Origin: Erwinia sp. HDF1-3R
GTDB lineage: Bacteria; Pseudomonadota; Gammaproteobacteria; Enterobacterales; Enterobacteriaceae
Reading direction: 5' to 3'
DNA length: 64,000 nucleotides
Assembly: GCF_039621855.1 (NCBI RefSeq)
Contig: NZ_CP155071.1
Coordinates: 1,674,001-1,738,000, forward strand
The notes under the pieces were generated by a model. That model saw nothing but the letters and a program-made list of their open reading frames with translations, was not told the DNA's origin and made no database searches. Every line of letters starts with the position of its first letter. Position 1 is the stretch's first letter. Both the position numbers and the translations under genes were made by a program. This document shows, in pieces, positions 8,347-17,597 of this stretch.

Positions 8347-9693
8347 TTAACCCGCCGCTACGCTACCCGGCGTCGCGGTTTTCACGGACGTTGACTTATT
8401 GTCATAAATTGGGCCTGGCTGAGCAGGTACAACAAACGAACTTTTGCCATCGGCCGGAGCCTGCTGAGCCGGGGTTGCACTGCCGTCGGCCGGAGCCTGC
8501 TGAGCCGGGGCTGCACTGCCGTCGGCCGGAGCCTGCTGAGCCGGGGCTGTACTGCCATCGGTCGGAGCCTGCTGAGCCGGAGCTGCGCTACCATCGGTCG
8601 GAGCCTGCTGAACCGGGGCTGCGCTACCGTCTACTGTCGGCGCGGCAGATGCTGCATCCTGATTAACCACGTTGGCACCCTGCTGCGTCGCAGGGGTCAT
8701 GGGTTCTTCCTTCGGCAATGCACCACTCATCTCCTGCACGGCGATCGCAGCAGGGGCCGTATAGTCGGCACCGCCATTGACCCGCGTTGGAATGCCACTG
8801 CGCCTCTTCATGGCGGCGTCCATGGCGTTACTGTCAACGCTGGCATCGCTAACCACTTTACTGACCACTGGCGTAATGGACAGCGGCACCGGTTCACGAG
8901 AATTAAACTGCTCCTCGGTCTGCGACAGCGGATTATGCACCTCAACCATACGTGAACCATCAGGCTCCACGCTGGCTTTAATCGGCTGATTGATAAACTG
9001 CACGCGCGTACCTACCGGCACATTGTCGTAAAGCCATTTAATATCGTCAGCGCGAAGACGTACACAGCCATGACTCACGCGCAGGCCGATACCAAAGTTC
9101 GCATTGGTCCCGTGGATTGCGTAAAGACGACCAATATAGAGGGCATACAGCCCCATGGGATTGTCCGGGCCAGCCGGGAAAATCGTTGGCAGCGGCGAGC
9201 CATTAGCTACCGAATCTTCGTGCATTTTCTTGGTTGGCGTCCAGGTCGGGCCATCTTTTTTACGCTCGACCGCTGTCGTCCAGTTCATGGGGGTGTCTTT
9301 ACCCAGTTCACCCACGCCGACCGGCAGAACAACTACCGTTTTGGTGCCTTTAGGATAGTAATAAAGACGCATCTCAGCGCTGTTAACCACAATACCTTCA
9401 CGCGGGGCATCAGGCAGGATTAGCTGCTGAGGAATAATCAGTTTGGTCCCGGGCTTGGGCAGATAAACATCGACGCCCGGATTGGCTTCAAGCATGTTAC
9501 TCAGGCCCATCTGATACTGTGCCGCAAAGGCTTCCAGTGGAAGTTTGCTGTCCTGAGGAACGGTAATTTCCAGATTTTGACCAATCAGACGGCTGTTTGC
9601 CGCAGGCAGCGGGTAAACCACGGCAAAGGCTGAATGGCTGTATGCCGTAACGGTCAGGACTAAAGCGGCTAATGCGCGGATGCTCTTTTTCAT
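8347..9693 (-). CDS. ldtB: L,D-transpeptidase LdtB (YbiS/ErfK family) with an extended repetitive tail
   Basis: A periplasmic enzyme that covalently attaches Braun lipoprotein to peptidoglycan in E. coli. Of 448 residues, the first 24 are a signal peptide (ends HSAFA). A LysM-like segment follows (about 37-87). The YkuD catalytic domain has HGT (about 194) and SHGCVRL with the nucleophile Cys near residue 210. The part to about residue 330 matches E. coli LdtB (306 aa) closely, including [17 protein letters not shown]. The remainder is an added Pro/Ala/Gln-rich tail containing five copies of a 12-residue unit ([12 protein letters not shown] type). The tail may reach across or tether in the peptidoglycan layer, but this is inference. 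Confidence 0.93.
   Translation of the reverse strand: MKKSIRALAALVLTVTAYSHSAFAVVYPLPAANSRLIGQNLEITVPQDSKLPLEAFAAQYQMGLSNMLEANPGVDVYLPKPGTKLIIPQQLILPDAPREGIVVNSAEMRLYYYPKGTKTVVVLPVGVGELGKDTPMNWTTAVERKKDGPTWTPTKKMHEDSVANGSPLPTIFPAGPDNPMGLYALYIGRLYAIHGTNANFGIGLRVSHGCVRLRADDIKWLYDNVPVGTRVQFINQPIKASVEPDGSRMVEVHNPLSQTEEQFNSREPVPLSITPVVSKVVSDASVDSNAMDAAMKRRSGIPTRVNGGADYTAPAAIAVQEMSGALPKEEPMTPATQQGANVVNQDAASAAPTVDGSAAPVQQAPTDGSAAPAQQAPTDGSTAPAQQAPADGSAAPAQQAPADGSATPAQQAPADGKSSFVVPAQPGPIYDNKSTSVKTATPGSVAAG
8456..8635. repeat. 36-bp tandem repeat inside ldtB
   Basis: Five copies start at 8456, 8492, 8528, 8564 and 8600, each beginning GGAGCCTGCTGA on the plus strand. They encode the 12-residue Pro/Ala/Gln repeats of the LdtB tail. 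Because 36 is a multiple of three, copy-number changes would lengthen or shorten the tail without breaking the frame. Confidence 0.9.
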
Positions 9694-9914
9694 ATTTTCT
9701 AAGATGTTGCGCCATGTAAACGGTGGATAGATGAACCTGTGCCGCTTAGTGTGAGCGGCTGCACATTATATGGTCATAACCCCGGGGAATAAACCGGGAT
9801 TTTAACTATTGCGGTAACTTTACGTATATTTCCCGGCCCTGACTGACAGCAAATGGAAAGCCGTTTTGTGAAAGGCGGTTGGAAGCAACGATTTCACCGC
9901 TCTTCAGGGAGCGA

Positions 9915-11729
9915 TCACGGCTGCCAGAGCGGGTCTTCACCGCTCAGCTTGCGGTTCAGGAAAAATGCCGCGCTAATCAGCGCCAGGTGGCTCAGGGCCT
10001 GGGGGGTATTACCCAGTGCATAGCCCTGACTGTCAAACTCTTCGGCGTACAGCCCCAGCGGGTTGGCGTAGCTCAGCAGCTTCTCAAATTCAAAGTGGGC
10101 CTCATTCACCCGACCCGCCCGCGCAAGGCACTCCACGTACCAGAAGGAGCAGGCGACAAAGGATCCTTCGGTTCCTTCCAGCCCGTCAGAAGGGGTCTCC
10201 GCCAGATTATAGCGGCGCACTAATCCGTCGCTCACCAGCTTCTCTTTGATAGTATCCAGCGTTGACAGCCAGTCAGGATCGGTTGCGCCGACAAAGCGCA
10301 CCAGCGGCATCAGCAGCATCGAGGCATCAACATAATCGCCGTGGCGCGTGGCGACAAAATGACCGCGATCCTCGTTCCAGAAATTGGCCCAGATATCTGC
10401 ACGAATCGCATCCCGGGTCTCCGTCCAGCGCGTCCAGGGCACCTCAAGCGAGCGTTTCTCTCCCAGCCTCACCGCCCTGTCCAGAGCAACCCAGCACATC
10501 AGGCGCGAATGAAGAAAATGCTGCGGCTCGCCGCGCATCTCCCAGATCCCGGCATCCGGCTGATTCCAGTTGTCACACAGATAATCGATCATGGTGGTGA
10601 CGTGCATCCAGCCGCGGTGGGAGATCGCTTCACCGTACTTATTCGCCAGATAAATGGCATCCATCAGCTCGCCATAGATATCCAGCTGCGACTGATTCCA
10701 TGCACCATTGCCGATCCTTACCGGCGTGGAGTTGGCATAGCCGGAAAGATTCAGCAGCTCGCTCTCCTGCAACTCGGTGCCGCTGTCCAGTCGGTACATC
10801 ACCTGGAGCTTTTCAATATCCTGATGGCTGTTTTCAACGCAGCGTCCCACCCAGTGGGTGAAATGTTTGGCTTCATCGACATAGCCAAGACGCATCAGGG
10901 CATACATGCTGAATGACGCGTCGCGCAGCCAGGAGGCGCGATAGTCCCAGTTACGTTCGCCGCCCAGCTCCTCAGGCAGCCCGAAAGTGGCCGCAGCCGC
11001 AATAGAACCGTGCCTGCGCGACGTCAGCAGCTTAAGCGTCAGCGCCGAGCGGTTGACCATTTCCTGCCAGCGGCCATGGTAGGAGCTTTTTGCACTCCAT
11101 CGGCGCCAGAAGTTCAGCGTTTGCTGGAAACAGTTCAGCGTGGCCTCATCATCAAGCGATTTATCATCGGCGCTGCCGAAAATAAATTCGCGGTGTTCGC
11201 CTGCCTTAAGGGTGAAGCGGGCGGTGGCCGCGCTGCCGTCCAGGGTAAAATCGACGTTGCCGCACAGCCGCAGGGTGGGCTGATCGGCGGCAGTAAACAG
11301 TACGCTGCCTTCGCTCAGGCTGGCCGAGGTGGTCGCGCGGGCATAGTCGTGAACGGGTGCGCAGCGCAGATTGATAGTGGCTTCGCCGTGCAGCACCTTT
11401 ATTCGCCTGATCAGGCGTGGGCGATCCTCGTCTTCCTGGCAGACGGGCATATAGTCGGTGATCTCTGCCACGCCCTGACTGTCCAGCCAGCGGGTTTGCA
11501 GCAGGGTGGTATCGGGCAGGTAGAGCTGCTGACGGCGGGCATCAGGCCAGTCGGGCTGAATGCTGAAAACACCCGCCTCGTCGCCGTCCAGCAGGGCGGT
11601 GAAAACGGAGGGGCTGTCGAGATCGGGCCAGCAGAAATAGTCAATGGTGCCGTCGTTGGCAATTAAGGCACAGGTACGCAGGTCACCTATCACCCCGTGA
11701 TCTTCAATCTTTCGCTTAATTTGACTCAT
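9915..11729 (-). CDS. Glycoside hydrolase family 15 protein (glucoamylase/trehalase-like)
   Basis: 604 residues, the usual length for bacterial cytoplasmic GH15 proteins. The N-terminal beta-sandwich begins IEDHGVIGDLRTCALI...DGTIDYFCWP. The (alpha/alpha)6 catalytic domain has GGERNWDYRASWLRDASF, then GIWEMRGEPQHFLHS with the expected catalytic Glu, and EGTEGSFVACSFWYVE near the C terminus. No signal peptide is present. Family members hydrolyse alpha-glucosides, and several characterised bacterial ones are trehalases; which applies here cannot be read from sequence. The start overlaps the yohD stop by four bases (ATGA), so the two genes are translationally coupled. Confidence 0.88.
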   Translation of the reverse strand: MSQIKRKIEDHGVIGDLRTCALIANDGTIDYFCWPDLDSPSVFTALLDGDEAGVFSIQPDWPDARRQQLYLPDTTLLQTRWLDSQGVAEITDYMPVCQEDEDRPRLIRRIKVLHGEATINLRCAPVHDYARATTSASLSEGSVLFTAADQPTLRLCGNVDFTLDGSAATARFTLKAGEHREFIFGSADDKSLDDEATLNCFQQTLNFWRRWSAKSSYHGRWQEMVNRSALTLKLLTSRRHGSIAAAATFGLPEELGGERNWDYRASWLRDASFSMYALMRLGYVDEAKHFTHWVGRCVENSHQDIEKLQVMYRLDSGTELQESELLNLSGYANSTPVRIGNGAWNQSQLDIYGELMDAIYLANKYGEAISHRGWMHVTTMIDYLCDNWNQPDAGIWEMRGEPQHFLHSRLMCWVALDRAVRLGEKRSLEVPWTRWTETRDAIRADIWANFWNEDRGHFVATRHGDYVDASMLLMPLVRFVGATDPDWLSTLDTIKEKLVSDGLVRRYNLAETPSDGLEGTEGSFVACSFWYVECLARAGRVNEAHFEFEKLLSYANPLGLYAEEFDSQGYALGNTPQALSHLALISAAFFLNRKLSGEDPLWQP

Positions 11730-12301
11730 TCTGCCTCTTTCTCGCGCGCTGCGCGCCGCTTAAAGTAAATTCGCACCGCCCAGACCAGACCGAATATCAG
11801 CACGACCCAGAAAATTTGTTTCAGATGGCGATCCAGCGTATGCAGCCAGGGCGCAATGACCTCGCCGCCAAGGTAGCCCAGTGAGACAAAAATCACCGCC
11901 CACAGCATCGCGCCAATGATATTCAGCGCCAGGAACTTCTGAGGTTTCAGCTTGCTGGCACCGATAATAATCGGTCCCACGATGCGCAGCCCGTACATAA
12001 ATCTGACGCCAATAACGAACAGCACGGGCCGTTTGCGGATGAGCCGGTTGGCCTTAGCAATCTGTTTCTGATGCTTTTTAAAGCGTTTAAGGATTGCACT
12101 ACCGTAATAGCGGCCAATAAAGAAGAGTCCGGTGTCCCCCAGGATGCCGCCGAGCATCGCCACCAGTAGCACCCAGCCGTAGTGTAAAAGTCCCTCATGA
12201 GCCGCAACGCCGCCCAGCAGGGTGAAAGTTTCCCCTTCGGCGATACAGCCGATAAAAAGCGCCAGATAACCGTATTGTGATATCAGCCCGTTAACATCCA
12301 T
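11726..12301 (-). CDS. yohD: DedA-family membrane protein YohD
   Basis: 191 residues, matching E. coli YohD (192 aa) nearly throughout. DedA/VTT hallmarks are the N-terminal ISQYGYLALFIGCIAEGETFTLLGG segment, the re-entrant GGILGDTGLFFIGRYYG, and the conserved basic motif FVIGVRFMYGLRIVGPIIIGAS. About four to five membrane segments are present. DedA proteins are implicated in undecaprenyl-phosphate or lipid translocation; the specific role of YohD is not settled. It is the first gene of a two-gene unit with the GH15 gene and is divergent from yohC. Confidence 0.92.
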   Translation of the reverse strand: MDVNGLISQYGYLALFIGCIAEGETFTLLGGVAAHEGLLHYGWVLLVAMLGGILGDTGLFFIGRYYGSAILKRFKKHQKQIAKANRLIRKRPVLFVIGVRFMYGLRIVGPIIIGASKLKPQKFLALNIIGAMLWAVIFVSLGYLGGEVIAPWLHTLDRHLKQIFWVVLIFGLVWAVRIYFKRRAAREKEAE

Positions 12302-12529
12302 ATGCGTAATCTCCTGCGGTTGATGCGCGTTAACCCTTAAGTTTAACCGCTATGGAATAAACCGCCGCGAAAGTTGTGATGAATTGTTTTTTATTCGCTG
12401 AATAATGAGGCAATTAAGCGAAACAGACCCTGCCTGGAAAATAAACAGTTAAACAGCGCTTATACTCAATAGCATCCACCGCCTGAACGTCTCAGGCTCG
12501 TCGAAGCGTCATAGCAGAGGAATGAAAAG
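12302..12529. promoter_or_regulatory. Divergent promoter region yohD / yohC
   Basis: A 228-bp intergenic region between divergent genes, with an AT-rich core (12395-12480). It must hold both promoters. An AGAGGAA ribosome site precedes yohC. I could not assign specific boxes. Confidence 0.5.
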
Positions 12530-13120
12530 ATGAACCATGTCTGGGGACTTCTTGCGCATCCCGATCGTGAGATGCGTGATATTAAGCAAGAGAACGAAAC
12601 GATCTCTCACCATTACACGCACCATGTTTTGTTAATGGCGCTGATCCCGGTTATCTGTGCGCTGATTGGTACCACGCAGATTGGCTGGGATCTCGGCGCG
12701 CGACATACCATTATGCTTTCGCTGGCCACCGCCGTCGGGTTGGGGATCCTTTTCTATGCGCTTATTTTAGGGGGCGTGGCGCTGATGGGAAGGGTGATTT
12801 ACTGGATGGCGCGGGAGTATCCTCAGCGCCCCAGCCTGCAGCGCTGCACGGTGTTTGCAGGCTACGTTGGTACGCCGCTATTTATCAGTGGCCTGGTGGC
12901 GCTTTATCCGCTGGTGTGGCTGTGCGTACTGGCGGGCGCGCTGGCGCTGCTCTATACCGCTTATCTGCTCTACGTTGGCATTCCGTTATTTTTGAATATC
13001 GATCGTGAAGAGAGCCTGCGCTTCTCTGGCTCCACGCTGGCGATTGGCATCCTGGTTTTTGAAGTGTTACTGGCCCTGACCGTGGTGATCTGGGGTTATG
13101 GCTACCGGCTGATAGCCTGA
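12530..13120 (+). CDS. yohC: YohC, inner-membrane protein (Yip1-type)
   Basis: 196 residues with about five membrane helices, aligning with E. coli YohC (195 aa) from MNHVWGLLAHPDREM through the HHYTHHVLLMALIPV motif to the last WGYGYRLI. The N-terminal Yip1-like region (HPDREM...ENETISHHYTHH) is cytoplasmic. Its function is unknown; E. coli places it beside yohD and pbpG as here, which supports orthology. It ends shortly before a GC-rich hairpin. Confidence 0.93.
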   Translation: MNHVWGLLAHPDREMRDIKQENETISHHYTHHVLLMALIPVICALIGTTQIGWDLGARHTIMLSLATAVGLGILFYALILGGVALMGRVIYWMAREYPQRPSLQRCTVFAGYVGTPLFISGLVALYPLVWLCVLAGALALLYTAYLLYVGIPLFLNIDREESLRFSGSTLAIGILVFEVLLALTVVIWGYGYRLIA

Positions 13121-13124
13121 ATTC

Positions 13125-13146
13125 GCCGCCGGGCGTCCGGCGGCTA
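13125..13146 (+). terminator. Hairpin downstream of yohC
   Basis: An 8-bp perfect stem GCCGCCGG (13125-13132) / CCGGCGGC (13137-13144) with a 4-nt loop sits 4 bp after the yohC stop. Only a short T-containing tail follows, so it is a moderate terminator candidate. Confidence 0.55.
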
Positions 13147-13294
13147 TTCGGTAACGCCCGGAAACGAATATCCTGTAGTAAATTTTCAATCCTCCAGAGT
13201 ATGATGCGCGGGCCAGCTCCCGCCGAGTGCCGTTGCGCGGGGGCGGCGTACGGACTCTCCGTACCAGAATCACCTTTCGATTAAGTTTTTAACG

Positions 13295-14242
13295 ATGCCT
13301 GCGAAAATCCGCTTATCTCTTTTGACGTTAGCTCTACTTTTTTCTGGTCAGGGCATCCTGAATCAGGCCGTAGCCCGTCCGCTTCAGGCAGATGCTGTGC
13401 CTGTATCGCAGCCACAGATCGCCTCGGGTAGCGCGATGATCGTCGATCTTAATACCAACAAAGTGATTTACGCTAACCATCCGGACCTGGTTCGGCCAAT
13501 GGCGTCGATAACCAAGCTGATGACGGTGATGGTGACGCTCGATGCGCATCTGCCGCTTGATGAGAAGCTTAATGTCGATATCAGCCACACGCCTGAGATG
13601 CGCGGTATCTATTCTCGCGTGCGCCTGAATAGCGAAATTAGCCGCAAAAATATGATGCTGCTGGCGCTTATGTCTTCGGAAAACCGTGCGGCAGCGAGTC
13701 TGGCCCACCACTATCCCGGCGGCTATGATGCTTTTATTCGCGCGATGAATGCGAAAGCGCGCGAGCTGGGCATGATGCACACCCATTATGTCGAGCCTAC
13801 CGGCCTGTCGACGCAAAACGTCTCCACCGCCCGCGATCTCACCAGGCTGCTGATCGCCACGAAGCGCTATCCGCTGATCGGCCAGCTGAGTACCACACAT
13901 GAAGAGATGGCTACCTTTAGCAATCCTCCCTATCAGCTGCCGTTTCGCAACACCAATCACCTGGTGTATCGCCCCGACTGGAATATCCAGCTAACCAAAA
14001 CAGGCTTCACCAATGAGGCGGGACACTGCCTGGTGATGCGGACGGTGATTAACCGACGCCCGGTGGCGCTGGTGGTGATGGATGCGTTCGGAAAATATAC
14101 CCATTTTGCCGATGCCAACCGCCTGCGTACCTGGGTAGAAACCGGTAAAGCCTCGCCCGTTCCTGCCGCTGCGCTAAGCTATAAAAAGCAGAAGGCGGCT
14201 GAAATAGTCAGCAATGGGGCAGCCGGCAGCGACGTCGAGTAG
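13295..14242 (+). CDS. pbpG: Penicillin-binding protein 7 / D-alanyl-D-alanine endopeptidase PbpG
   Basis: 315 residues (E. coli PBP7 310). A signal peptide (about 1-28) is followed by the penicillin-binding domain with all three active-site motifs: SxxK as SITK (71-74), SxN as SEN (about 128-130) and KTG (about 234). It cleaves D,D cross-links in peptidoglycan in the periplasm. It sits between yohC and dld as in the E. coli order. The ATG at 13295 is the first in frame and places the signal peptide correctly. Confidence 0.95.
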   Translation: MPAKIRLSLLTLALLFSGQGILNQAVARPLQADAVPVSQPQIASGSAMIVDLNTNKVIYANHPDLVRPMASITKLMTVMVTLDAHLPLDEKLNVDISHTPEMRGIYSRVRLNSEISRKNMMLLALMSSENRAAASLAHHYPGGYDAFIRAMNAKARELGMMHTHYVEPTGLSTQNVSTARDLTRLLIATKRYPLIGQLSTTHEEMATFSNPPYQLPFRNTNHLVYRPDWNIQLTKTGFTNEAGHCLVMRTVINRRPVALVVMDAFGKYTHFADANRLRTWVETGKASPVPAAALSYKKQKAAEIVSNGAAGSDVE

Positions 14243-14246
14243 GGCA

Positions 14247-14786
14247 TCAGCCTTCCTTGTGCTGTGGGGAAGGCGTTAAGGTTTTTTGCATCAGCAGGGT
14301 GTCTCGCCATTTACCCTGTTTAAAACCGACGCTGCGAAAGTTACCCGCGATGTCAAACCCCAGATTTTTATGTAATTTAAACGAACCCTGGTTATTTTCG
14401 CCATCGCCAATAATTGCCAGCATCTGATGATAACCTGCTTCATTACAACGTTCGATCAGCCTGTTCATCAGCAGGGTACCAACCCCCTGACCGCTAAAAT
14501 CAGGGTGAATATAGACAGAGTTTTCCAGCGTGAAGCGGTAGGCGGGACGGGGGCGATACTGGGTGGCATAGCAGTAACCTACCACCTGGTCGCCGCGCGC
14601 TGCACAGAGCCAGGGAAGGGCGTGCGAGAGCACTTTTTGATAGCGTAACGCTATTTCATGGCTGTCGGGTGGCGTCTCCTCAAAGGATCCACAGCCGTGA
14701 ATAACGTGCCAGGCGTAAATGGCGGTAATTGCCTCCATATCGCTCTCAACGGCATCGCGGACGGTTATCAGACTTAACGCAGACAT
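14247..14786 (-). CDS. GNAT acetyltransferase, phosphinothricin/methionine-sulfoximine acetyltransferase type
   Basis: 179 residues. The N terminus (VRDAVESDMEAITAIYAWHVIHGCGSFEE) and the centre (RPRPAYRFTLENSVYIHPDFSGQGVGTLLM, with the acetyl-CoA-binding Q/RxxGxG loop) are typical of the Pat/Bar-YncA group. That group acetylates the amino group of phosphinothricin, methionine sulfoximine and related small amines. The C terminus HKNLGFDIAGNFRSVGFKQGKW is also characteristic. The gene converges on pbpG with only a few bases between the stops and is divergent from the MscS-type gene. Confidence 0.88.
   Translation of the reverse strand: MSALSLITVRDAVESDMEAITAIYAWHVIHGCGSFEETPPDSHEIALRYQKVLSHALPWLCAARGDQVVGYCYATQYRPRPAYRFTLENSVYIHPDFSGQGVGTLLMNRLIERCNEAGYHQMLAIIGDGENNQGSFKLHKNLGFDIAGNFRSVGFKQGKWRDTLLMQKTLTPSPQHKEG
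14250..14289 (+). terminator. Possible terminator of pbpG
   Basis: GCCTTCC (14250-14256) pairs with GGAAGGC (14268-14274), followed at a short distance by GTTAAGGTTTTTT. The hairpin overlaps the end of the convergent GNAT gene. The loop is long, so confidence is moderate. Confidence 0.45.
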
Positions 14787-14982
14787 AACAGATCATCCCA
14801 CTATTAAAGTTTGCTGTTATTTTGTCATACAGGCGTCACAAAGACGTCATAGGCAAGCGTTATGACGCCACATTTTCGTGAGTAATCCTATAGCATCAGT
14901 TTTGGGAAAAAGCCTAAACTGGCGCGGGTTTTAACGGGTACTGTCTTCGGTACCATCCATTGTTTGATATCTGGAAATGTTC

Positions 14983-17427
14983 ATGTCTACGTTATTAACC
15001 TGGTTTCGCATATTTTTGCTGGCGCTGGTGACACTCTCTCCGGTACTGGCGCAGGCAGATGATGATGCATCCGGGCAGAGTCAGGACGCGCCGGTGAAGG
15101 TCAATGCCGCCGTCGAACTGCCTAAAATGCAGAAAGTCCTCGATAAAATTAAGCAGCAGGTATCGGGGGAGACCAATGACAGCAAGCTGAGCGCCCTTAA
15201 TGATATGGCGCTGGAGCTGTCCGGCGACGCCGATACGCTGACGCAGGGAATTACGCCACAGCGCGCCCAGCTGGTGGCGCAGCTGGCGGTTCTCGGCCCG
15301 CCGCCGAAACCGCAAAGCGGCGTAAAAGAGACCGGTGAGGTCACCAGCAAGCGTAGAAATCTGGAAAACCAGAAAGGCAAAATTGACGATCAAATCACCC
15401 TGGCAGAGTCGATTAAAAGCAGCGCCATTAACCTTTCGGCGCAGATCGTCAACCTGCGTCGGGACGCGCTGAAAACGCAGCTGGCGCTTAACGCGGGCAG
15501 TATTTTCGGGCCACATTTCTGGTCGCCCCTGTTTACTCCGCAGAGCGATGACAGCCAGAAGGTCAGGTACTTTTGTGACGAACTGGCGCAAACGGCGGCG
15601 ATGTCATGGGAACCCGGCTGGCGCCTGGGCACCGTGCTATGGCTCGTGCTGTCGGTGCTGGTCGCCACGCTGGGGCGCCGCTATCTTGAGCAGTTTCTCG
15701 CCTGGGTGGGGATTAATCTGTTGCCCGAAGGGCGCCTGCGCCGCAGCTTCCTGGCCGCCGCGACCGCGCTGACCAGCCTGCTGGCTATTGTGCTGGCCTT
15801 TAACTTCCTTGATCTGGCCTTTACCCGCCATGACAACGTGGTGGACGACGTCAGGGATTTTGCCGATAAGCTGGTGAATCTGAGCATTTTATGCGGGCTG
15901 ATTGCCGGACTGGGCAGGGCGTTTTTATCCACCCGCCGTCCCTCATGGCGTTTACCCAATATCTCTAACGAAGTGGCCCAGGCTTTAAAACCCTTCCCGC
16001 CGCTGACCGCCGTGCTGGTGTTTGTTTTCCAGACGATCGAAATTCTCAACAGCAGCGCCAATACCAGCGTCAGCACCACCGTTTTTGCTAATGGCCTGAC
16101 CGCGCTGCTGATTGGCGCAACGGCGCTCTCCATCAGCCTGCGTACCAACCGCGTGCGCCGCAAAATCATCCTTTCCGGCGCACAGCCGGAGGCGAAATCG
16201 ACGCTGGTCGGTCTGATCCAGATGGCGATAACGCTGGTAGGCGTGGCGATTATGATCACCCTGCTGATTGGTTACATTACGCTGGCCCGCTTCCTGAGCT
16301 ATGAGCTTATCTGGATTGGCATTGTTTTCGGCTCATTCTATATTCTCAGCCAGCTGGTGTCCGATGCCTGTGAAACCTTCTTCTCAACCAATACCTCTAC
16401 CGGTAAAAGCATTCAGCGATCGCTGAACATTGATGAACGCCATCTGGCGCAGGTTTCGACCCTGCTGGGTGCCATCGGTAAAACGTTCCTGGTGCTGGCC
16501 GCCGCAATGGCCGCACTGAACGGCACCTTCGGTAGCGGAACGCCGATTGAACTGGTGCAAAAAGCCATTGAGTTTTGGGGCGGGAAGGGGCTGGAGTCGC
16601 TGAATATTGTCCCGGCGCACGTGCTGAATGCGCTGCTCAGTCTGGTGGTCGGGATTTACGTACTGCGCTCGGTGAAGCGCTGGCTGGAACATGACTTTCT
16701 GCCGAAGACCACCATGGACGTGGGGATGCGCGTTTCGCTGATCACCCTGTTCAGCAACCTTGGCTACGTGGTGGTGTTCCTGCTGGCACTCTCCATTATG
16801 GGTCTGCAATGGAACAAGCTGGCGTGGATCGTCAGCGCCCTGTCGGTAGGTATCGGTTTCGGCCTGCAGGAGATTGTGAAGAACTTTATCTCTGGTCTTA
16901 TCCTGCTGACCGAGCGTCCGGTGAAGGTGGGCGACCTGGTGAGTATCAGTGGGATAGAAGGGGATATCCGCCGCATCAACGTGCGCGCGACCGAAATCCA
17001 GCTTGGCGATAAGTCAACGGTGATTGTGCCTAACTCACAGCTGATCTCGCAGAACGTGCGTAACGCCACCATGGGCAATGCGCAGGGCGTGGCCACCATC
17101 ACGCTCACCTTCCCGCTGGATATCGATCCTGAGAAAGTGCGGGATCTGCTGCTGGACGTTTATAACGAAAATGAGCGCATTCTGGATACCCCTGAACCCT
17201 CGGTCTCCTTCAAGGATCTGACCTCTGCTGGGATCGTGCTGGCGGTAACCGGTAACGTCGCCAGTCCGCGCCAGGTCTCGGGTGCCAAGAGCGATCTGCT
17301 GTTTGATATTCTGACCCGTTTGCGCAAAGAAGGGGTGGTCCTCTCCACGCCGCAAACAATGATCGTCGAGCAGCGTAACGGCAATCTGGTGGTAAAAGAA
17401 CCCGAAGGATCAGCGACTGAAGGATAA
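14983..17427 (+). CDS. MscS/MscK-type mechanosensitive channel with periplasmic DUF3772-like domain
   Basis: About 814 residues. A signal peptide (ends PVLAQA) precedes a roughly 170-residue periplasmic helical domain of the DUF3772 type, then many membrane helices. The C-terminal MscS core contains the pore-helix and beta-domain motif SVGIGFGLQEIVKNF followed by LTERPVKVGDLVSI and VIVPNSQLIS. These large channels release solutes on hypo-osmotic shock. ATG at 14983 is preferred over 14977, because GGAA at 14973 sits too close to the first. The sequence is not YbiO, as the N-terminal domain and core differ; MscK is related only in the core. It is divergent from the GNAT gene and convergent with dld. 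Confidence 0.87.
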   Translation: MSTLLTWFRIFLLALVTLSPVLAQADDDASGQSQDAPVKVNAAVELPKMQKVLDKIKQQVSGETNDSKLSALNDMALELSGDADTLTQGITPQRAQLVAQLAVLGPPPKPQSGVKETGEVTSKRRNLENQKGKIDDQITLAESIKSSAINLSAQIVNLRRDALKTQLALNAGSIFGPHFWSPLFTPQSDDSQKVRYFCDELAQTAAMSWEPGWRLGTVLWLVLSVLVATLGRRYLEQFLAWVGINLLPEGRLRRSFLAAATALTSLLAIVLAFNFLDLAFTRHDNVVDDVRDFADKLVNLSILCGLIAGLGRAFLSTRRPSWRLPNISNEVAQALKPFPPLTAVLVFVFQTIEILNSSANTSVSTTVFANGLTALLIGATALSISLRTNRVRRKIILSGAQPEAKSTLVGLIQMAITLVGVAIMITLLIGYITLARFLSYELIWIGIVFGSFYILSQLVSDACETFFSTNTSTGKSIQRSLNIDERHLAQVSTLLGAIGKTFLVLAAAMAALNGTFGSGTPIELVQKAIEFWGGKGLESLNIVPAHVLNALLSLVVGIYVLRSVKRWLEHDFLPKTTMDVGMRVSLITLFSNLGYVVVFLLALSIMGLQWNKLAWIVSALSVGIGFGLQEIVKNFISGLILLTERPVKVGDLVSISGIEGDIRRINVRATEIQLGDKSTVIVPNSQLISQNVRNATMGNAQGVATITLTFPLDIDPEKVRDLLLDVYNENERILDTPEPSVSFKDLTSAGIVLAVTGNVASPRQVSGAKSDLLFDILTRLRKEGVVLSTPQTMIVEQRNGNLVVKEPEGSATEG

Positions 17428-17500
17428 TATGGCTTCCGGCTCTGGCCCAGCGTCGTGGCTGAATCTGGTTTATAAGCTGACTCTGGCTCAAAATGAGCTG

Positions 17501-17576
17501 CTGATGCTGATGCTGATGCTGATGCTGATGCTGATGCTGATGCTGATGCTGATGCTGATGCTGATGCTGACGCTGA
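17501..17576. repeat. Hexanucleotide microsatellite (CTGATG)n, about 12 units
   Basis: Eleven uninterrupted CTGATG units and a partial twelfth are followed by CGCTGA. It lies between the convergent stops of the MscS-type gene and dld. It ends in a near-palindrome, GACGCTGA-G-TCAGCGTC (17569-17585). A short frame through it would encode only alternating Leu-Met, so I do not call a gene. Confidence 0.9.
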
Positions 17577-17597
17577 GTCAGCGTCAGCATACTTATC

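Noticed and set aside
8265-8666. 133-codon forward frame with Pro/Glu/Leu repeats
   Set aside because: It is the antisense reading of the LdtB 36-bp repeats and is opposite to a clearly real gene.
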